DNA of 41,785 nt, from contig JAJRUL010000038.1 in assembly GCA_024277795.1 (NCBI GenBank), forward strand, positions 1-41,785, in the 5' to 3' direction. The position numbers and the translations under genes were made by a program. The stretch's first letter is position 1. Each line of letters starts with the position of its first letter. The notes beneath the pieces are model-generated. The model saw only the letters and a program-made list of their open reading frames with translations, ran no database searches and was not told where the DNA came from. Positions 16,835 to 25,681 of this stretch are shown in pieces. This DNA is from Candidatus Zixiibacteriota bacterium (lineage in GTDB: Bacteria > Zixibacteria > MSB-5A5 > GN15 > FEB-12).

Positions 16835-17086
16835 TACCGCCTCGAACGGGACGTTGTGACTATCGGCAAGGCAAAATTCGTCCATATCCGGGCTAAAGGC
16901 TTCTTCCTTTCTGGGATTCAAGCAAAGATAGTAAAGGAAGATAACACGTTTTACGTAGCAAATTTAGGCCGAAAAGGGAAAACAAAAGTCAATGGCGAGG
17001 AAGTCGACCGTTGTCACATTAAAAACGGCGACATTATCTCTGTTGGTAAGACTGTCTTCAAATTTGTTGAGGCTTCTCGTCTATGA
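16835..17086 (+). pseudogene. Second FHA domain, in frame after a TAA stop
   Basis: The 83 codons after the TAA at 16832-16834 read YRLERDVVTIGK..., then GFFLSGIQAKIV, TFYVANLGRKGKTKVNGEEV and IKNGDIISVGKTVFKF. This is a degenerate FHA fold of the kind that ends two-FHA proteins (RAKGFF replacing the usual SRxH region). The only fault is one stop codon one residue before the first strand; there is no frameshift. Restart from GTG at 16856 is possible, but it would drop the first strand and has only a weak GGGA site. The reading frame is otherwise clean and its TGA overlaps the next gene's ATG. It may be a broken gene, a read-through product or a sequencing error. Confidence 0.7.
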
Positions 17087-17811
17087 AAATTGCCTTAATC
17101 TCTGACATTCATGGTAATCTTGAAGCTTTAACTGCTGTTCTCATCGCCGCCGAACAGGCATCGGCTGATGTAATCTACTGTCTTGGAGATGTAGTCGGAT
17201 ATGGAACAGATCCGTCTGCATGCCTAAAACTTATAGATAAAACCTGCCGAGTAAAACTAATCGGCAATCATGAATATACAGCACTCGGTAGGTGTAGTAC
17301 CGAAAAATATACGGAGCTTGCACGAATCTCATCTGACTGGACAAGAAATATCCTGACAGATGAAGACCTGGAAATGATACGACAATTCGATCTTGATTAC
17401 TCAAGTGACAATACGAGATTTGTACATGCTTCCCCTTATGAACCCGAAAAGTGGAAGTATATCCTCAAACCTGATCAGGCAAAAAAAGCATTTGACTGTT
17501 TTGATGAGGCAATGTGCTTTGTTGGACACACCCACTTACCGATGATTTTCACCGAAGTACCAAATGATAATCCGAAAAAGAAAATCGGACATGATTTTGA
17601 GCCTCATGAAGAGAGCAGATATATTGTCAATGTTGGTTCAGTAGGTCAACCGCGTGACAATGACCCTCGGGCTTCATTCGTCATATATGATAATGTCGAA
17701 CAAGAAGTACAATTCTGCCGAGCAGAGTATGATATAACGACAACACAAACAAAGATTAGTCAGACAGAACTGCCATCACTATTGGCTGAACGACTGGCTA
17801 TCGGGCGATAG
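17083..17811 (+). CDS. Calcineurin-like metallophosphoesterase (YfcE/MJ0936-like family)
   Basis: 242 residues, cytoplasmic, predicted two-metal phosphoesterase. All motif residues are present: Asp8 and His10 in SDIHGN, Asp36 in GDVVGYG, Asn62-His63 in GNHEY, His115 in FVHASP, and His149 and His151 in VGHTHLP. INVGSVGQPRD-type sequence (VNVGSVGQPRDNDPRAS) closes the fold, as in the predicted phosphodiesterase subfamily. Its ATG overlaps the FHA frame's TGA by 4 bases, so coupling is expected. Only 12 bases separate it from the kinase gene. It could remove phosphates laid down by the kinase, but this family often acts on small phosphodiesters, so the substrate is open. Confidence 0.88.
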   Translation: MKIALISDIHGNLEALTAVLIAAEQASADVIYCLGDVVGYGTDPSACLKLIDKTCRVKLIGNHEYTALGRCSTEKYTELARISSDWTRNILTDEDLEMIRQFDLDYSSDNTRFVHASPYEPEKWKYILKPDQAKKAFDCFDEAMCFVGHTHLPMIFTEVPNDNPKKKIGHDFEPHEESRYIVNVGSVGQPRDNDPRASFVIYDNVEQEVQFCRAEYDITTTQTKISQTELPSLLAERLAIGR

Positions 17812-17823
17812 GATTCAGGACAT

Positions 17824-20265
17824 ATGAACAAGTATTCCTCTTATATTCTGTACCTTTTGACATCAGTATTCGTGGTCATTCTTTATGCCAACGGATTTGG
17901 TCCATTGGAGAACCTGCAACAGTCTCTTGATGACTTCCTCTGTCAGGTAACTTCAAAAGAGGGAATACGCCCAAATGTAATCAAGATCGAGATTGACGGC
18001 CGATCTCAGGATGAGTATGGCCCCTGGCCCTGGAATCAAGATCGAATTGCAGACCTTTTGGCGGCAGCAGCAGCTGGTGAACCGAAAGCGATTGCTGTTC
18101 GTTTTGATTTAAGCGAAGATGCAACACAAGATTCTGCGGGCTATACCAATATCCTCGCAGGTCAACTAACATGGATTGATAACGTTGTCTTACCCTACGA
18201 TATCGCTCTTGCAACATACCGAAGTGATAAAACCAATAACACAAAATATCTCTTTGAACATTCAGTAACAGTAGATAATAAAGTCGGTATTTTGTCTGAA
18301 AACTCTTCACTCTTGGTACGTAAAGTCTTCCTGCCGGCAGAAAAACTTCTGCAAAGCAAACCAAAAGTCGGTTTCGATTACGTCCAGCCCGATCAGGATC
18401 GTATTCTCAGACATGAACCGACAATCATGAATTTCGACGGGTACTATTACCCATCTCTTTCACTGCTTACTGCCGCTACTTACTTGGGAGTCCCTGCTTC
18501 ACAAATCGAAGTTATCGAAGGAAAAGAAATCAATATAGGATCCAAAGTGAGTATACCGATCAATTCTAAAGGTGAGTTTTATATCAACTTTGCTCCTCAG
18601 AACTCATTTACAACAATATCCGCCGCTGATGTCCTCTCAGAAGATTTTAATCGTACACGGCTAAAAGACAAAGCTCTATTAATCGGTCCCGATGTATTTA
18701 TAGACCGCGAAACATTCACTACCCCTGTAGACCCAAGTGCAAGTCGACTGACAATCGATGCAAATATCATTGAAAATATCATCAATCAAAACTTTGTTGT
18801 TCCTAAAGAAAAACAGCCTTTAACAGATATGGCCATCCTGTTCCTCCTAGGTGCGATTTGTGCATTTGTCCTGCCACAGGTGAATCTTTCATACAGAATG
18901 GTTATACTGTTCATCGGCTTTATCATTCTTGCAAATGTAAACTATTTCCTTATTAGTTCATTTAGCATAATCACAAACACTATATATATTGCACTTGAGT
19001 TACTGCTCTTCATGGGTGTCGCGCCAATTCTTGACTCCTCTCTCCTTTCAGGTGAAGAGGAAGAAGAAACTGATTCAGATCGCCCTCTACCGAAGATTAA
19101 TATCTCACAAGAAATAGAAAAAGAAGCACCTGTTCGTGAGATTATCTCCTCTCCTAATGATCAAGAAAATCTTCACACAGCTGCAATCTCAGACTCTCAG
19201 GAAATTTATCCCGATGATCATCAGGCAGTAAACCTTGATGTTTCGTTAGAAAAAACATCCGCAACACCTAGCGATGGTCTCAATCCAAATATGGAATCGA
19301 CATCAGCTCAACCGGAGATTATATCAAGCAAAGGCAATTCAGATAATATCTCTGAACCTGATGGTCTGGATGAAGAGTCAATCGCTTCAAGTGAGAGTCA
19401 ACCATTAAGTGAAATCAAGCTATCTGCTGATAATGCTAAGAATCTTGGACGCTACCAAATAACAGGAGTTCTTGGTAAGGGTGCAATGGGTCTTGTCTAC
19501 AAAGGTGTCGACCCGGCGATCAATCGTCCTGTCGCACTTAAAACAATTAGACTCGATTTTGTAAATGACCCTGAAGAGATGGCCGAGCTCAAAGAACGTC
19601 TATTCCGCGAAGCTCAAGCCGCTGGTAAACTCTCACATCCAAACATTGTGACCATCTATGACGTTGGTTCTGAGGGACATTTACAGTATATAGCGATGGA
19701 ATATCTTGAGGGACAAACCCTTGAGGATATGATCAAGAAGAAAACCAAGTTCAATTATCGTATTATTGCACAGATTATCATGCAAATCTGTGCAGCGCTA
19801 CAATACGCTCATGAAAAGGGAATTGTCCATCGTGACATTAAACCTGCCAATATCATGGTACTCAAAGACTATAAAGTCAAGGTCATGGATTACGGAATCG
19901 CTCGAATCGACTCTAACTCGATGACCAAAACGGGTATCGCTATGGGTACGCCGAATTACATCTCACCGGAGCAACTCAAAGGACAAGCTGTTGATCGTCG
20001 TGCTGACCTGTTCTCATTGGGTGTTGTTATGTATGAAATGGTCTTAGGTCGCAGACCATTCAAAGGTGAAAATATAACATCCTTAATCTATGCAATTACA
20101 ACACAGGATCCGAAGATGCCCTCAACGATAAACCCTCAAATCCCTCTCTTGTTTGATCATATAATAGGACGTGCATTAAAGAAAAATCCAAACGAACGAT
20201 ATCAAAAAGCTTCGGAAATTGCCGCTAATTTAAGCGATTTTGTTGAGAGCTTCTCAATAAAGTAG
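17824..20265 (+). CDS. CHASE2-domain Ser/Thr protein kinase
   Basis: 813-residue transmembrane receptor kinase. The order is: one N-terminal membrane helix (about 8-25); an extracytoplasmic CHASE2 sensor (about 35-325, with VIKIEIDGRSQDEYGPWPW and INFAPQNSFTTISAADVL); three membrane helices (about 335-410); an acidic Ser/Glu-rich linker (about 415-535); and a kinase domain (544-805). Kinase residues are intact: GKGAMG loop, Lys573 in VALKTI, HRDIKPAN with Asp671, and the metal Asp689. The metal motif is DYG, not the usual DFG. The activation segment contains TKTGIAMGTPNYISPEQL. It is the last gene of the FHA-phosphoesterase-kinase operon. Threonines in the activation loop and linker are likely FHA ligands; that is inference. 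Confidence 0.93.
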   Translation: MNKYSSYILYLLTSVFVVILYANGFGPLENLQQSLDDFLCQVTSKEGIRPNVIKIEIDGRSQDEYGPWPWNQDRIADLLAAAAAGEPKAIAVRFDLSEDATQDSAGYTNILAGQLTWIDNVVLPYDIALATYRSDKTNNTKYLFEHSVTVDNKVGILSENSSLLVRKVFLPAEKLLQSKPKVGFDYVQPDQDRILRHEPTIMNFDGYYYPSLSLLTAATYLGVPASQIEVIEGKEINIGSKVSIPINSKGEFYINFAPQNSFTTISAADVLSEDFNRTRLKDKALLIGPDVFIDRETFTTPVDPSASRLTIDANIIENIINQNFVVPKEKQPLTDMAILFLLGAICAFVLPQVNLSYRMVILFIGFIILANVNYFLISSFSIITNTIYIALELLLFMGVAPILDSSLLSGEEEEETDSDRPLPKINISQEIEKEAPVREIISSPNDQENLHTAAISDSQEIYPDDHQAVNLDVSLEKTSATPSDGLNPNMESTSAQPEIISSKGNSDNISEPDGLDEESIASSESQPLSEIKLSADNAKNLGRYQITGVLGKGAMGLVYKGVDPAINRPVALKTIRLDFVNDPEEMAELKERLFREAQAAGKLSHPNIVTIYDVGSEGHLQYIAMEYLEGQTLEDMIKKKTKFNYRIIAQIIMQICAALQYAHEKGIVHRDIKPANIMVLKDYKVKVMDYGIARIDSNSMTKTGIAMGTPNYISPEQLKGQAVDRRADLFSLGVVMYEMVLGRRPFKGENITSLIYAITTQDPKMPSTINPQIPLLFDHIIGRALKKNPNERYQKASEIAANLSDFVESFSIK

Positions 20266-20288
20266 AACATATCTCAATAGTAAATATG

Positions 20289-20322
20289 AAAAAACCCGCA
20301 TCATAACTGTTGCGGGTTTTTT
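20289..20322. terminator. Bidirectional intrinsic terminator
   Basis: AAAAAACCCGCA (20289-20300) and TGCGGGTTTTTT (20311-20322) pair perfectly over 12 bp with a 10-base loop. The T-run serves the kinase operon on the plus strand and the A-run serves the minus-strand gene ending at 20342. Confidence 0.93.
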
Positions 20323-20341
20323 GCTTACCTTTTCTCCGACC

Positions 20342-20797
20342 TTAATCCTTCTCATCTCTTTCGTCCAAAAGGACCTCTTCAGCAAGAGACAAAGCAACAC
20401 CTGAAAGCATAACCTCGACACCTAACTGCGTAAAATCACTTGAGATCAGCTCACGGTTCAACGCAGCATATTGTGAACATGAAGCCCCCCGTTCAACAAC
20501 CAAACCACTCAAACGACCTTCTGACTCTGCGACAAAAGTCACCTCGCCTAATTCCTCTGAAATAACATAGCCCGTACAGTTGTGCAACTGTAAATGCACA
20601 TTCCCTGCATAGACAACAACGAGCATTCCTCGTTCTGATCCTAAAGCGGTTTCTGGGAAAACCTCCAATACAAGCTTTCTGTTTTCTTCAGAATTTTCGG
20701 TCTTGAGTCGGAAATGATCAGTTTCAAATGCTATCTCATTTGCCCCGATTGCATCACCAATTTTTTCAGCATCGGCGGTGTCGAATTTTTTCTTCAT
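20342..20797 (-). CDS. Protein of unknown function at the end of the tatA operon
   Basis: 151 residues, cytoplasmic by sequence (no signal, no membrane helix). I do not recognise a family. The N-terminus is charged and helical, the middle alternates beta strands (MLVVVYAGNVHLQLHNCTGYVI, GEVTFVAESEGRLSGLVVERG), and the end is acidic (LLDERDEKD). The strand pattern suggests a small beta-rich fold. A GAGG site lies upstream of the ATG. It lies 35 bases after tatA and shares the terminator at 20289-20322, so it belongs to the long minus-strand block. Confidence 0.6.
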   Translation of the reverse strand: MKKKFDTADAEKIGDAIGANEIAFETDHFRLKTENSEENRKLVLEVFPETALGSERGMLVVVYAGNVHLQLHNCTGYVISEELGEVTFVAESEGRLSGLVVERGASCSQYAALNRELISSDFTQLGVEVMLSGVALSLAEEVLLDERDEKD

Positions 20798-20832
20798 ACC
20801 CCGTAACCTCAGATGTCTCTCATCTCATCCAA

Positions 20833-21045
20833 TCAATTGGACTTCTTGTTATCGGAGTTCTCATTTGAATTCTCGTCGTTCATTGATCCTTTGAATTCAT
20901 CAGTCGTATCTTTTACCGAACGTCTAAATTCACGTATCCCCTTACCCAAACCCTGGGCAATATCAGGAAGACGCTTCGCACCAAACAAAAGAAGAACAAC
21001 GAGAAAAATAACAATAAGTTCTGTGAGTCCCAGGCCAAAAGGCAT
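20833..21045 (-). CDS. tatA: Sec-independent protein translocase subunit TatA/E
   Basis: Pore-forming or adaptor subunit of the twin-arginine exporter of folded proteins. 70 residues from the ATG at 21045; GGAGGT lies 4 bases upstream, whereas the earlier in-frame ATG at 21057 has no such site. One N-terminal membrane helix (LTELIVIFLVVLLLFGAKRLPDI, including the conserved FG hinge) leads into an amphipathic helix (AQGLGKGIREFRRSVKD) and a polar acidic and Asn-rich tail. No tatB or tatC is in view. It sits between a DUF4321 membrane gene and an unknown gene. Confidence 0.93.
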   Translation of the reverse strand: MPFGLGLTELIVIFLVVLLLFGAKRLPDIAQGLGKGIREFRRSVKDTTDEFKGSMNDENSNENSDNKKSN

Positions 21046-21069
21046 GATGACCTCCATATATTTGATGGT

Positions 21070-21336
21070 TTATAAATACCACCATCTGAAATAAATAATT
21101 ACCAACAGTAAGACCAAAGCCGACATGAAGTTTATTTTCAACATGAATCCAAAAGTAAACAAGACAGCATAAAAATCAACTTTGATTGTCTCAAAGCCGA
21201 TTGAAATAGATTGTGTAAACAATGTCTTAGCTGCACCCGGGGGCAGGTATGTTCCTATAATTTCACCAATCAAACCACCGACAACAGCACCCAAAATAAG
21301 CGACACTAAAATAAATGTAACTTCACGTTTCTTCAT
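21070..21336 (-). CDS. DUF4321-like small membrane protein
   Basis: 88 residues with two or three hydrophobic helices: a first Gly-rich one (FILVSLILGAVVGGLIGEII), the middle (VDFYAVLFTFGFMLKINF) and a last (ALVLLLVIIYFRWWYL). The SIGFETIKVDFY and KINFMSAL segments and the terminal FRWWY match what I recall of DUF4321 proteins, whose function is unknown. It is packed between purQ (2 bases) and tatA (24 bases). Confidence 0.75.
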   Translation of the reverse strand: MKKREVTFILVSLILGAVVGGLIGEIIGTYLPPGAAKTLFTQSISIGFETIKVDFYAVLFTFGFMLKINFMSALVLLLVIIYFRWWYL

Positions 21337-21338
21337 AA

Positions 21339-22043
21339 TTACGCCTGTGCCGTTACTTTCTTATAATCATTAACTGAGTTCAGAATCTTCAACCCATCAG
21401 CAGATCCGAGAATTGACTCAACAGCCCTTTCAGGATGTGGCATCAATCCGACAACATTTCCTCCCCTGTTGCAGATCCCCGCAATACCCGCAATTGAACC
21501 ATTAGGATTAGCCTTCTCAGTAATTGATCCGTCAGCTTCACAGTAGCGGAAAACAACTTGGCCGTTATCCTCCAACTCTTTAATCTCTTTATCGAAATGG
21601 TAATAGTTCCCCTCACCATGTGCGATAGGGATATTCAAAACCTCTCCGACAGTACAACCATGTGTAAAAGGCGTTTGATCTGATTCAACCCTGATATGAA
21701 CATACTTGCATGAAAATCTAAGATGGCTATTCCGCATCAACGCTCCGGGTAACAGCCCGCACTCTGTAAGGACCTGAAACCCATTACAAATCCCTATAAC
21801 TGGCCCTCCAGATGAAGCAAATTGTAGAACCTCTTCCATAATAGGAGAAAAACGGGCAATCGCACCACCACGCAAATAATCACCATAAGAGAACCCCCCA
21901 GGAAGAATAATAACATCTGCATTACACAGGTCAGATGATTTATGCCAAAGAAATTCCACTTCCTGACCAAGCACAAATCTCACCGCTGCATAAGCGTCAT
22001 AGTCGCAATTCGACCCGGGAAATGTCACTACACCAAATTTCAT
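21339..22043 (-). CDS. purQ: Phosphoribosylformylglycinamidine synthase, glutaminase subunit
   Basis: Releases ammonia from glutamine for the fourth step of purine synthesis (FGAR to FGAM), working with PurL and PurS. 234 residues, a class I glutamine amidotransferase. The nucleophile Cys86 lies in [10 protein letters not shown]; the His-Glu pair is in LMPHPERA near the C-terminus. The start [14 protein letters not shown] and the [13 protein letters not shown] segment are typical of PurQ. Its start codon overlaps the stop of purS by one base. PurL is not in this window. Confidence 0.96.
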   Translation of the reverse strand: MKFGVVTFPGSNCDYDAYAAVRFVLGQEVEFLWHKSSDLCNADVIILPGGFSYGDYLRGGAIARFSPIMEEVLQFASSGGPVIGICNGFQVLTECGLLPGALMRNSHLRFSCKYVHIRVESDQTPFTHGCTVGEVLNIPIAHGEGNYYHFDKEIKELEDNGQVVFRYCEADGSITEKANPNGSIAGIAGICNRGGNVVGLMPHPERAVESILGSADGLKILNSVNDYKKVTAQA

Positions 22044-22291
22044 TATACCTTCTCAATTCGGTAATTTTCTATCACAGGGTTTGCTAACAAACGCGAACAG
22101 ACTTCATCAAGCCTCTGGTCTATATTCTCAACCGAACCGTTTACTTCAAGCTCAAAGAATCGACCCGAACGAACTTGCGCAAACTCATCATATCCCATCT
22201 GCAAAAGAGCTTTTTGAATTGTCACACCCTGTGGGTCTAAAACGCCGTCTTTTAATCTTACGTAAACAACTGCCTTGCAAGTTTCACTCAT
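22043..22291 (-). CDS. purS: Phosphoribosylformylglycinamidine synthase subunit PurS
   Basis: Small structural subunit that joins PurQ to the small form of PurL. About 82 residues from the ATG at 22291 (an AGGA lies 9 bases before it; a TTG at 22300 is an alternative). The family core [27 protein letters not shown] is clear, followed by [10 protein letters not shown] and the C-terminal [12 protein letters not shown]. Its start lies within the end of pssA (8-base overlap), and its stop overlaps purQ by one base, so all three are translationally linked. Confidence 0.94.
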   Translation of the reverse strand: MSETCKAVVYVRLKDGVLDPQGVTIQKALLQMGYDEFAQVRSGRFFELEVNGSVENIDQRLDEVCSRLLANPVIENYRIEKV

Positions 22292-23057
22292 TTTCGTCAA
22301 TCCTGTCTTCCTTACGCCTGCCTACATTCCGGCCAGTGACTCTTTCCACACCAACTGAAAATAAGCGGTACATTTCTCTACCTACTCCGAACAATATATA
22401 GCAAGCTAAAATTGGAAACAACAACAGTCTCGGTTGAACAATCAAAGCAAGAATACTGAACAAAACCAAAGCTAATTTTATTTTGGCTTCCTTCGTATGA
22501 AAACGATCAGGAACAACTTCATATCGAACCTGAGAAACCATGAGAAAAGCCATGATAATTATCATCGAAACTAACATCTGGGAATATCTAAGTTCTCCCC
22601 AGAGGTGATAGGAAAAAATGACATAGGATACAAGCAGAAGTGCGGCCGCTGGCACAGGAAGACCAAGGAAATCTTTCTTTTCATCAGTGGATGCCAACAA
22701 ATTGAAGCGGGCCAAGCGATACGAAGCAGACATAATATAGACTATTGATATAATCCAACCCCATTTGCCCAACTCAGATAGTTTTATCGTATGTACCAAA
22801 ACCGCAGGAGCGACTCCGAATGAGAGAAAGTCAGCCAAGGAGTCAAGCTCTACGCCAAACTCCGAGGTCCCACCGCTAAGTCTTGCAACTTTACCATCAA
22901 GAGCATCAAGAAAACCTGCCAATACCACAAACCAACAAGCACCGACTATATTCCCCTCAAAAGCAGAAAGAATAGAAAGAAAGCCACATACAACATTCCC
23001 CATTGTGAATGTCCCGGGGAAAATGCCTCTATATTTAGAGACAGCATCAGATGCCAT
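22284..23057 (-). CDS. pssA: CDP-diacylglycerol-serine O-phosphatidyltransferase
   Basis: Integral membrane enzyme that makes phosphatidylserine from CDP-diacylglycerol and serine. 257 residues from the ATG at 23057, which has AAGGGAG 5 bases upstream. The CDP-alcohol phosphotransferase motif is complete: Asp54-Gly55, Ala58-Arg59, Gly68, Asp72 and Asp76 (sequence LDALDGKVARLSGG then FGVELDSLADFLSFG). Several hydrophobic helices follow. Its product is the substrate of psd, whose gene overlaps it by 11 bases upstream, so the two steps to phosphatidylethanolamine are encoded together. Confidence 0.94.
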   Translation of the reverse strand: MASDAVSKYRGIFPGTFTMGNVVCGFLSILSAFEGNIVGACWFVVLAGFLDALDGKVARLSGGTSEFGVELDSLADFLSFGVAPAVLVHTIKLSELGKWGWIISIVYIMSASYRLARFNLLASTDEKKDFLGLPVPAAALLLVSYVIFSYHLWGELRYSQMLVSMIIIMAFLMVSQVRYEVVPDRFHTKEAKIKLALVLFSILALIVQPRLLLFPILACYILFGVGREMYRLFSVGVERVTGRNVGRRKEDRIDENE

Positions 23058-23733
23058 CCGTACTCCCTTCATCCGCTTTCATCTCAGGTAAAAGTGCAAG
23101 GATGGAACTCCCACCCTCAACCCGATCTCCTACAGCTACTTGAATTGTGTAATCTGATGGCATAATAATATCACAACGTGAACCAAAACGAATTAAACCA
23201 AAAAGCTCACCCTTCATCACTTTTTGCCCTTTTTTCAGATTACAAACAATCCGTCGAGCAATTAAACCTGCGATCTGCTTAAATACTACTTTGTGACCAC
23301 TATCAGAAATCATCCCTATCTCTGTCTGCTCATTCAGCTTTGAGGCTTTCTCTTCAAAAGCGGCAAAGAATTTACCGGGATTGTAGTCGACAAAGTCGAT
23401 CGTACCTGATAGAGGTGTACGGTTGACATGAACATCAAATACAGAAAGAAAGACAGAAATCCTCGTCACCTCACCCTCAAAAAACGGATGGGATTTTTCC
23501 TGAACAATAGCAACAACTTTACCATCAGCAGGAGAAACCAAAGCAGATTCCTGTGCGGGTATAACCCTATTCGGATTGCGAAAGAAAAACGCTGTGAAAA
23601 CCGTCAAAAGTGCAAACAAACCGGCGAGACTAACCAACCATATCGAACTGTAACGCAAAGCAACAAACAAAAATGCTACGGCAAAAAACAGAGCGATGAA
23701 AATGAATGGCCAGCCATCACGAACAATCATCAT
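23047..23733 (-). CDS. psd: Phosphatidylserine decarboxylase (short, archaeal-type PSD-A)
   Basis: Converts phosphatidylserine to phosphatidylethanolamine with a pyruvoyl cofactor formed by self-cleavage. 228 residues, matching the short form. Two membrane helices stand at the N-terminus (about 8-50). The decarboxylase core starts at LVSPADGKVV, with SVFDVHVNRTPLSG. The self-cleavage site is Gly184-Ser185 in IRFGSRCDI. The ATG overlaps the purB stop by 4 bases. The combination of psd and pssA in one operon is common in many phyla. Confidence 0.95.
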   Translation of the reverse strand: MMIVRDGWPFIFIALFFAVAFLFVALRYSSIWLVSLAGLFALLTVFTAFFFRNPNRVIPAQESALVSPADGKVVAIVQEKSHPFFEGEVTRISVFLSVFDVHVNRTPLSGTIDFVDYNPGKFFAAFEEKASKLNEQTEIGMISDSGHKVVFKQIAGLIARRIVCNLKKGQKVMKGELFGLIRFGSRCDIIMPSDYTIQVAVGDRVEGGSSILALLPEMKADEGSTDGI

Positions 23734-25022
23734 CCGAACACTCGTTTGAGAATCTTATCTACATTCTTGGTGTAGTGATCTAGCCCAAAGCAACTGTCAA
23801 TCTCATCATCAGAAAGATACCTGGTAATATCCGCATCAGCTTTGACCAGTTCACGGAAAAGCCCTTTTCCTTCAGAAGCTTTCATTGCATTCCGTTGGAC
23901 CATCCGATATGCCTTTTCCCGTGAACCAACAGGACCGGTCAATTTCAAAAGCAATCGCTGAGAAAAGACTATTCCACCACGAAAATAAATATTTTCCAAC
24001 ATCCGCTTCTTATCTACAACTAAACCTTTGAGTAAACCGATAAACTTCTCCAAACCATAATCAATAAGAATACAAGAATCAGGGAGAATGATTCTCTCAA
24101 CTGAAGAGTGGGCAATATCACGCTCATGCCAAAGTGCAATATTCTCCATTGCCGTTCCTGCATATCCACGCATCATCCTGGCAATACCGGTAATCCTCTC
24201 GGCAGTAATTGGATTTTTCTTATGAGGCATAGCCGAAGAACCTTTTTGTCCTTTGGCAAAACCTTCCATCATCTCACCAATCTCTGTACGTTGCAAATTC
24301 CGAATTTCTGTGCCAAATTTCTCCAATGATGATGCAAGTAAGGCTAAGGCATTGATAAAGTGAGCATGTCGATCACGTTGAATAACCTGAGTCGACACCT
24401 CGGCAGGCTTCAAACCGAGAGCACGACAAACAGCCCCTTCAACCTTCGGCGGTAGATTGGCAAAGTTCCCGACTGCTCCAGATATCTTTCCTACCGATAT
24501 CGACCGAGTTGCTTCAGTAAAACGGTCACGGGCACGACTTAATTCCGTGTACCACATAGCAAATTTCAACCCAGCCGTTGTCGGCTCTGCCAAAACTCCG
24601 TGCGTTCGGCCTATACATGGAGTCTTCTTATATCTATTAGCGAGTTTCTTGATCTCTCTGAGTGATGCAACTATTTTCTTATCGATAATCACTGCACTTC
24701 GCTTCAATTGTATTGAGAGAGATGTATCAAGCACATCTGATGAGGTCATCCCAAAATGCAGATATTTTGCTGGTTCTCCGACATACTCACCAACTGAGGT
24801 CAAAAATGCGATAACATCATGATTAACTTCTTTTTCAATCTTATTGATTCTCTTTACATTGAAATTCGCTTTCCTTTTGATCGCTTTATAGGCAGTCTCA
24901 GGAATGATCTTATATTTTGCCATCGCTTTGGCCGCTTCAAGCTCAACCTCAAGCCAGATCCCAAAACGTGCCTCATCGGTCCAAAGGGCACCCATTTCAG
25001 GAAGTGTATACCGCTCAATCAT
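23730..25022 (-). CDS. purB: Adenylosuccinate lyase
   Basis: Catalyses two fumarate-releasing steps of purine synthesis (SAICAR to AICAR; adenylosuccinate to AMP). 430 residues of the fumarase/aspartase superfamily. The signature SSAMPHKKNP at about 262-271 holds the catalytic Ser. TSSDVLDTSLSIQL and GRTHGVLAEPTTAGLKFA are the other two conserved regions. Its ATG overlaps the stop of the upstream aldolase gene by one base and its stop overlaps psd by 4 bases. It sits apart from purS/purQ by the two phospholipid genes. Confidence 0.96.
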   Translation of the reverse strand: MIERYTLPEMGALWTDEARFGIWLEVELEAAKAMAKYKIIPETAYKAIKRKANFNVKRINKIEKEVNHDVIAFLTSVGEYVGEPAKYLHFGMTSSDVLDTSLSIQLKRSAVIIDKKIVASLREIKKLANRYKKTPCIGRTHGVLAEPTTAGLKFAMWYTELSRARDRFTEATRSISVGKISGAVGNFANLPPKVEGAVCRALGLKPAEVSTQVIQRDRHAHFINALALLASSLEKFGTEIRNLQRTEIGEMMEGFAKGQKGSSAMPHKKNPITAERITGIARMMRGYAGTAMENIALWHERDIAHSSVERIILPDSCILIDYGLEKFIGLLKGLVVDKKRMLENIYFRGGIVFSQRLLLKLTGPVGSREKAYRMVQRNAMKASEGKGLFRELVKADADITRYLSDDEIDSCFGLDHYTKNVDKILKRVFG

Positions 25023-25669
25023 CAGCTCTTCCCTGCTTTCTTGTAATCCGCAAGGAATTTCTCCAGACCAATATCCGTTAGTGGGTGCTTGATAAGGCTT
25101 GCAATCACACTATACGGCATCGTTATAACATCAGCACCGATCAGAGCCGATTCGACCAAATGCATCGGGTGTCGTACCGATGCAACCAGTACTTCTGTGC
25201 CGTAGCTATAATTGTGGTATATAGTAACAATTTCTTCAATAAGCCTCATACCTTCAGAAGAGATATCATCAAGTCTCCCAATAAACGGACTGACATAGGA
25301 TGCACCTGCTTTAGCGACAAGAAGTGCCTGAGAGGGTGAAAAAACTAATGTCGCATTGGTTTGAATACCCTCAGCCGTAAGACTCTTAATCGCTTCCAAA
25401 CCGGGCATAATTGTCGGTATTTTTACAACAATATTATCTGCTATTTTGGCTAACTCTTGCCCCTCGGCAATCATCTCCTCGGCGGTGACAGACAAAACTT
25501 CAGCAGAAACTGGGCCGGGAACAATCTTACAGATTTCTGTCAGCAACTCCCGATATGGAGCCTCTTCTTTTGCCGCCAACGATGGATTGGTTGTCACTCC
25601 ATCGAGCACTCCCATTGCGACGGCAGACTTGATCTGCTCAATATTTGCAGTGTCTATAAAAAATTTCAT
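25022..25669 (-). CDS. fsa: Fructose-6-phosphate aldolase / transaldolase-like protein
   Basis: 215-residue short transaldolase (TalC/MipB/FSA group). It opens [14 protein letters not shown], then GVTTNPSL. The Schiff-base lysine is Lys83 in [37 protein letters not shown] and [24 protein letters not shown] complete the family motifs. Whether it acts as a transaldolase in the pentose phosphate route or as a fructose-6-phosphate aldolase cannot be told here. Because the pathway would otherwise need a transaldolase, the former is quite likely. It lies 12 bases after truA. Confidence 0.93.
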   Translation of the reverse strand: MKFFIDTANIEQIKSAVAMGVLDGVTTNPSLAAKEEAPYRELLTEICKIVPGPVSAEVLSVTAEEMIAEGQELAKIADNIVVKIPTIMPGLEAIKSLTAEGIQTNATLVFSPSQALLVAKAGASYVSPFIGRLDDISSEGMRLIEEIVTIYHNYSYGTEVLVASVRHPMHLVESALIGADVITMPYSVIASLIKHPLTDIGLEKFLADYKKAGKS

Positions 25670-25681
25670 CGGAACCTTTCT

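Noticed and set aside
16856-17086. Short GTG-started gene for a stand-alone FHA-like protein
   Set aside because: It shares the frame of the preceding FHA gene, lacks a strong ribosome-binding site and would drop the first strand of the domain, so it is better seen as the second half of an interrupted gene.
19888-19896. Pseudokinase because DFG is DYG
   Set aside because: The metal Asp, the catalytic HRD Asp671 and Lys573 are all intact, and Tyr is tolerated at the middle position.
22043-25022. Purine riboswitch controlling pur genes
   Set aside because: The pur genes overlap or abut their neighbours, leaving no leader of the needed length.
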